DNA from: Verrucomicrobiia bacterium
Lineage (GTDB): Bacteria > Verrucomicrobiota > Verrucomicrobiae > Limisphaerales > UBA11358
Length of the DNA: 8,777 nt
Direction: 5' to 3'
Assembly: GCA_030042375.1 (NCBI GenBank)
Contig: JASHZU010000318.1
Coordinates: forward strand, 1-8,777
In this document: positions 5,717 to 8,777 of the stretch, piece by piece
Layout of the letters: every line of letters starts with the position of its first letter
Position numbering within the stretch: position 1 is the first letter of the stretch
Translations under genes and position numbers: made by a program
Notes under the pieces: generated by a model
Seen by the model: only the letters and a program-made list of their open reading frames with translations
The model's database searches: none
Told to the model about the DNA's origin: nothing

Positions 5717-6154
5717 CGCATCCTGCTGGTCGAAGATGATCCCAAGGACGTGAAGCTTACCCTTTCCGGACTTGCGGAATACAACCTGGCCAACGAAGTC
5801 GTGGTCGCGCATGACGGGGAAGAGGCTCTCGACTACCTCTATCGCCGGGGCGCTTTTCAGGCGCGGGAGATTGGCAATCCTGCCGTGATCCTGCTCGACC
5901 TGAAATTGCCAAAGGTCAATGGTATTGAAGTCCTCCAGCAAATCCGGGCCGATGAAAAACTGAAGATGACCCCGGTCGTCGTCCTGACTTCCTCAAAAGA
6001 AGAGCGTGACCTGGTGGCGACTTATAAGTTAGGGGTGAATGCCTATGTCGTTAAGCCGGTTGACTTCCACCAGTTCGTAAACGCCGTGAAGGAGTTGGGC
6101 GCGTTTTGGGCGGTGATTAACGAGCCTCCCCCCGGCAGCATCCGAAAGAGCTAG
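5687..6154 (+). CDS. Stand-alone response regulator receiver (CheY/Rcp1-like)
   Basis: A 155-aa single-domain receiver without an output domain. Acidic residues E16, D17 and D18 (VEDDPKD), phosphoacceptor D71 (ILLDLKLPKVNG), T101 (VVLTSS) and K123 (YVVKPV) are all present, so it should be phosphorylatable. The loop around 44-66 (GEEALDYLYRRGAFQAREIGNP) and the C-terminal FVNAVKELGAFWAVINEPPP are typical of Rcp1-like receivers that work with phytochrome-type kinases. It overlaps the upstream kinase by ATGA and is followed after 7 bases by a hybrid kinase, so it probably shuttles phosphate between the two or away from them. I start it at ATG 5687; ATG 5702 is possible because of the start-codon duplication. 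EDDPKD is shared with the next gene's receiver, where 18 bases are identical. Confidence 0.94.
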   Translation: MSTLNMSSLKRILLVEDDPKDVKLTLSGLAEYNLANEVVVAHDGEEALDYLYRRGAFQAREIGNPAVILLDLKLPKVNGIEVLQQIRADEKLKMTPVVVLTSSKEERDLVATYKLGVNAYVVKPVDFHQFVNAVKELGAFWAVINEPPPGSIRKS

Positions 6155-6161
6155 ACCATCA

Positions 6162-7838
6162 ATGAATCCTCCACTTCGAGTTCTGCACCTGGAAGATGAT
6201 CCCAAGGACACCAAACTCGTGCAGGCTGCCCTTGAAAAAGAAGGAATCCGGAGCGAACTCACCAGGTTCGAAAAGGAAGAGGACTTTACTGCTGCGCTGA
6301 GGCAAGGAAGCTTCGACCTCATCCTGGCAGATTACACGCTGCCCTCGTTTGACGGATTCTCCGCGCTCAAAATTGCGCTGCAGTACTCGCCCGATCTGCC
6401 GTTTATATTTGTTTCCGGGACGTTGGGCGAAGAGGTCGCCATTGAAGCGCTCAAGACCGGCGCCACTGATTACGTCTTAAAGACCCGTTTGGACAAACTG
6501 GGGCCTGCGGTCAAGCGCGCTATGCGTGAAGCCCGGGAGAAGGCAGATCGCAAACGGGCAGAGGAAGCCCTCCGTCTCTCGGAACACCTGGCGCGTGGAC
6601 AGTTGGAGGCGCTGCAAGAGGCATTAGTCTCGTTGTCACGCGATTCGGAGCCGGAAAAATTTTTGCAGCACGTTTTATCCATCGTCTGCCGGCAATTGGC
6701 CGCGCACAGTGTTAGCGTATGGGAGGTGAACGACAAAGCCAGCCGATTGGAACTGGCGGCCATGTTCGAAGATGACCGGTTGCGGATCCCGTCGCGGGAG
6801 GAAACTCAACCCCTGCCACTGGGTCCCGAGCTCAAAGACGACTCTGTCTGGGCAGAATTTTTCCACACAGGGGAACGATGCGTTTATTCTGTTATTGGCG
6901 AGAGTGATGTTAACCCGTTAAAGGTGCGCGAAGTGATGAATGCAAACGGTCCGTGGCACAATGGGCTATGGAGTCCGGCAGCCAATGTCCATGTCCAAAA
7001 AACCATCGAGGGCCTTCTTGCCCGTGGAGTCAGGGCATCACTCTCCGTGCCCATGATTTTCTCCGGAAAGGTCATTGGCATGTTTGGCATACGCTTCGCG
7101 CAGATACGGGAGTTTCGGCAGGAAGAAATCGAATTGACCCACGCGATGACCCATCAAGCGATGCTGGCCATGCAACTGATGCGGTTATCGCGGCAGAGTC
7201 GCGAGACGGCGGTCATCGCGGAGCGCAACCGCGTGGCACGCGATCTTCACGACACCTTGCTGCAAGGCTTCACCGGAATCGGAATGAAGCTGGAAGCGAT
7301 GGCCAGCAGCCTTCCTCCGTCACTCGCCTCTACCAGGGAGCAACTGCAAAAAATCCTTGAGCAATCGGATGAATACTTGACCGAAGCCCGCCGGTCCGTT
7401 TGGGGATTGCGCTCCCCTTCCCTGGCGGAACTCGGAGATTTCCCTGCGGCTTTAAAGAGGGCATGTGAGCGGGCTTTGCAGAATACCAGCATCGCGTTGC
7501 GTTTCACGACCCGTGGCGCCGAACGCCAATTGACGCCCGGCATTGAAGATAATCTCCTGCGAATTTCTGAGGAAGCCGTCACCAATGCGGTGAAACACGC
7601 CGACCCGACCGAGGTGGAAGTAGCGCTGGAATATACCGCCAAAGAGCTGCGGCTTCGAATTCGCGACAATGGTCGTGGATTTGATCCTCACGGCCCGAAT
7701 GGATCAAAAAACGGCCACTTTGGCCTTGTCGGAATTCGTGAACGCGCGAAGGTCCTGGCCGGGAACCTGTCTTTGGACAGTCAACCAGGCGGAGGCACGG
7801 AAATCGCAGTCACAGTTAATCTATCGCCCGAATCCTGA
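6162..7838 (+). CDS. Hybrid sensor kinase REC-GAF-HisKA_3-HATPase (NarL/DesK-type transmitter)
   Basis: A 558-aa soluble kinase. An N-terminal receiver (about 5-125) has E11, D12, D13, phosphoacceptor D57 (ILADYTLPSFDGF), S85 and K107, so it can take input phosphate. A helix (about 120-155) leads to a GAF-like domain (about 152-340: SVSVWEV, ASLSVPMIFSGKVIGMFGI). The HisKA_3 motif ERNRVARDLHDTLLQGF places the phosphoacceptor at H363. The ATPase domain has EEAVTNAVKHA (N475), DNGRGFD (502-508) and GHFGLVGIRERA (518-529). Kinases of this class normally pass phosphate to a NarL-type HTH regulator; none lies in the window, since the next gene is on the opposite strand. The ATG is 7 bases after the receiver gene, with GAAAGAG 11 bases ahead of it, so it is the last gene of the operon. 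The GAF ligand cannot be told from sequence. Confidence 0.94.
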   Translation: MNPPLRVLHLEDDPKDTKLVQAALEKEGIRSELTRFEKEEDFTAALRQGSFDLILADYTLPSFDGFSALKIALQYSPDLPFIFVSGTLGEEVAIEALKTGATDYVLKTRLDKLGPAVKRAMREAREKADRKRAEEALRLSEHLARGQLEALQEALVSLSRDSEPEKFLQHVLSIVCRQLAAHSVSVWEVNDKASRLELAAMFEDDRLRIPSREETQPLPLGPELKDDSVWAEFFHTGERCVYSVIGESDVNPLKVREVMNANGPWHNGLWSPAANVHVQKTIEGLLARGVRASLSVPMIFSGKVIGMFGIRFAQIREFRQEEIELTHAMTHQAMLAMQLMRLSRQSRETAVIAERNRVARDLHDTLLQGFTGIGMKLEAMASSLPPSLASTREQLQKILEQSDEYLTEARRSVWGLRSPSLAELGDFPAALKRACERALQNTSIALRFTTRGAERQLTPGIEDNLLRISEEAVTNAVKHADPTEVEVALEYTAKELRLRIRDNGRGFDPHGPNGSKNGHFGLVGIRERAKVLAGNLSLDSQPGGGTEIAVTVNLSPES

Positions 7839-7840
7839 CC

Positions 7841-7889
7841 TGGCGTGGAATGGTTTCAAATCGCCCTTCGGACATTCGTGCTCACGCCA
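7841..7889. other. Inverted repeat between convergent genes
   Basis: TGGCGTG (7841-7847) and CACGCCA (7883-7889) are perfect 7-bp complements separated by 35 bases, filling the 59-base gap between the kinase stop and the convergent membrane-protein stop. The long loop and missing T-run make it a weak bidirectional terminator candidate at best. Confidence 0.25.
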
Positions 7890-7897
7890 CTTTAGCG

Positions 7898-8395
7898 CTA
7901 TTTCTTCTTGTCGACCATCGCCAGCAAGATCGGACCGGGAAGGATAGCCCAAAACAACAGCAGGCATTCGAACGGAGACGCTATCAACAGGAAAATCGTT
8001 CCGGTCGTTGGGAACTGCGGTGTTTGCAGCGATGACAGCCACGGGTGGGACGACGAATAGAACATGATAGATTCCTGGCCCACGCCCACATCACGATATT
8101 TCTCGTTGTCCCAATTCCGCTGGCTGATGCCGGTATAATTTTGGCCGTCCACATTATATTTGTATTCTACCACGTCATGCTCACGCTCCTTGGTTATGGT
8201 GGCGATGCCCTGTTCCGCGTCTCGTTTCAGCCAATAGCCAATCCGTTCGCCTTCTAAAAATTGAAAGATGGCGTGCCCCAACAGGCAGGCCATCAACAAA
8301 ACTCCCAGCCGCAATACCAGCGCATGTAATTTTCGTTCGGTTACGGGAGTCACGCCTCCATTTGAACAATCCTGAAAGGGCTGTATCAATCCCAA
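7898..8395 (-). CDS. Small two-helix membrane protein, DUF3592-like
   Basis: The minus-strand frame encodes up to 165 aa. Two hydrophobic segments (about 25-47, ALVLRLGVLLMACLLGHAIFQFL; about 133-158, IFLLIASPFECLLLFWAILPG) flank an extracytoplasmic-looking domain of about 85 residues. That domain has VEYKYNVDGQNYTG, then VGVGQESIMFYSSSHPWLSSL, matching the pattern I know from DUF3592 proteins (a Y-x-Y-x-V-x-G-x-x-Y strand, then a GxxxxVxY...P segment). Function is unknown. The start is unclear: TTG 8395 gives the longest frame, GTG 8353 follows a GGAGG too closely, and ATG 8293 has GGGAG at good spacing but would cut the first helix. It points toward the kinase operon (convergent) and lies 229 bases downstream of the riboflavin gene on the same strand. 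Confidence 0.65.
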   Translation of the reverse strand: MGLIQPFQDCSNGGVTPVTERKLHALVLRLGVLLMACLLGHAIFQFLEGERIGYWLKRDAEQGIATITKEREHDVVEYKYNVDGQNYTGISQRNWDNEKYRDVGVGQESIMFYSSSHPWLSSLQTPQFPTTGTIFLLIASPFECLLLFWAILPGPILLAMVDKKK

Positions 8396-8450
8396 AAGTA
8401 CACGTCCGGCCCGTCATCCCAACAGTCAAAGAAACGCGGTAACGATAATG

Positions 8451-8550
8451 TTGGCCTTTAAGCCGTTGACTATCAATACTGTAGACCCTTTTCGGAAAAT
8501 GTTGACCTTCGTGTTGACCTTTAAGTTATTGATTATCAGCAGTGTAGACC
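8451..8550. repeat. Diverged 37-bp direct repeat, 63-bp period
   Basis: The segments 8451-8487 and 8514-8550 match at 29 of 37 positions, sharing TTG(G/A)CCTTTAAG at the start, TTGA(C/T)TATCA in the middle and TGTAGACC at the end. GTTGACC also occurs at 8501, 8513 and 8553. The TTGA(C/T)TATCA core is itself a near palindrome. The block lies in the 229-base gap (8396-8624) between the riboflavin gene and the small membrane-protein gene and holds no convincing protein. It may be an operator pair or a remnant of a mobile or dispersed repeat. Confidence 0.65.
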
Positions 8551-8624
8551 TTGTTGACCTCCATAGGCGACATATACATTGCTGTTTGCCACCATCAACA
8601 ATCAACCCTCATCCATCAACCTCT

Positions 8625-8777
8625 TTATAAAAGGTGCCCCATCTTCTCCCGTTTCACTTTGAGGTAACGCTCGTTGTGGGGATTAGCTTTGATGCGGATG
8701 GGAACCTGTTGGGTAATCTTCAGGCCGTAACCTTCCAAGCCAACGACTTTCTTGGGATTGTTCGTTAGCAACCGAAT
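8625..8777 (-). CDS. ribA: GTP cyclohydrolase II, C-terminal end (RibA or RibBA)
   Basis: The minus-strand frame is open from the window edge to a TAA at 8625-8627, giving the last 50 residues. [19 protein letters not shown] followed by QQVPIRI and ending KREKMGHLL is the unmistakable C-terminus of GTP cyclohydrolase II, which opens GTP to 2,5-diamino-6-ribosylamino-pyrimidinone phosphate in the first committed step of riboflavin synthesis. RLLTNNP lies in the nucleotide-binding part of the active site. The N-terminal part is outside, so I cannot tell a single-domain RibA from the fused RibBA with a DHBP-synthase domain; the fused form is common in this kind of bacterium and would end the same way. 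No terminator hairpin is visible after the stop. Confidence 0.95.
   Translation of the reverse strand: MRLLTNNPKKVVGLEGYGLKITQQVPIRIKANPHNERYLKVKREKMGHLL

Noticed and set aside
8451..8559. A CRISPR array
   Set aside because: Only two diverged repeats with a single spacer, mismatches throughout, and no cas genes.
8448..8630. A 60-aa plus-strand frame after the riboflavin gene
   Set aside because: Its sequence is just the translated 37-bp direct repeat, and it overlaps the end of the GTP cyclohydrolase II gene.

Overview
The window looks like a chromosomal segment of a Verrucomicrobia-type bacterium (a Pedosphaera/Limisphaerales-like member of that group is my best guess). The reasons are the small secreted protein with the YSLSWYKVAGGGG...GGFWS architecture, the paired repeat-rich 'FAYQGRL...PTPYA' secreted protein, the aminotransferase variant at the left edge, weak Shine-Dalgarno sequences, and palindromic intergenic repeats. 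This placement rests on recalled protein families, not on a search.

Layout, left to right. (1) Positions 1-524, minus strand: the N-terminal 174 residues of a class V PLP-dependent aminotransferase that runs off the left edge. (2) Positions 525-947: a divergent non-coding region with a degenerate palindromic repeat cluster and the first copy of an 18-bp element. (3) Positions 948-4063, plus strand: a LytTR-type response regulator, ended by a strong hairpin terminator, then two secreted proteins 15 bp apart. The first is a 544-aa protein with two 77-residue tandem repeats and the second a 166-aa beta-rich protein. Between the terminator and the secreted pair lie two perfect 12-bp direct repeats 21 bp apart, the geometry of a LytTR operator. 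(4) Positions 4064-4415: a non-coding region with a possible terminator, the second copy of the 18-bp element and a structured inverted-repeat block. (5) Positions 4416-7838, plus strand: a tightly packed signalling operon made of a membrane histidine kinase (DUF4118-like, HisKA, HATPase), a stand-alone CheY/Rcp1-like receiver, and a REC-GAF-HisKA_3-HATPase hybrid kinase. (6) Positions 7898-8395, minus strand: a small two-helix membrane protein resembling DUF3592. (7) Positions 8396-8624: non-coding, with a diverged 37-bp direct repeat. (8) Positions 8625-8777, minus strand: the C-terminal 50 residues of GTP cyclohydrolase II (RibA/RibBA), running off the right edge.

How the parts may work together. 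The LytTR regulator probably controls the two secreted proteins just downstream through the 21-bp-phased repeat; this is an inference with a clear test. The kinase-receiver-kinase operon looks like a phosphorelay module whose DNA-binding output is not in the window. Only the LytTR protein has a DNA-binding domain here. The same 18-bp element stands upstream of both the LytTR gene and the kinase operon, which may link the two. The plus-strand genes form a signalling and secreted-protein block between minus-strand metabolic genes.
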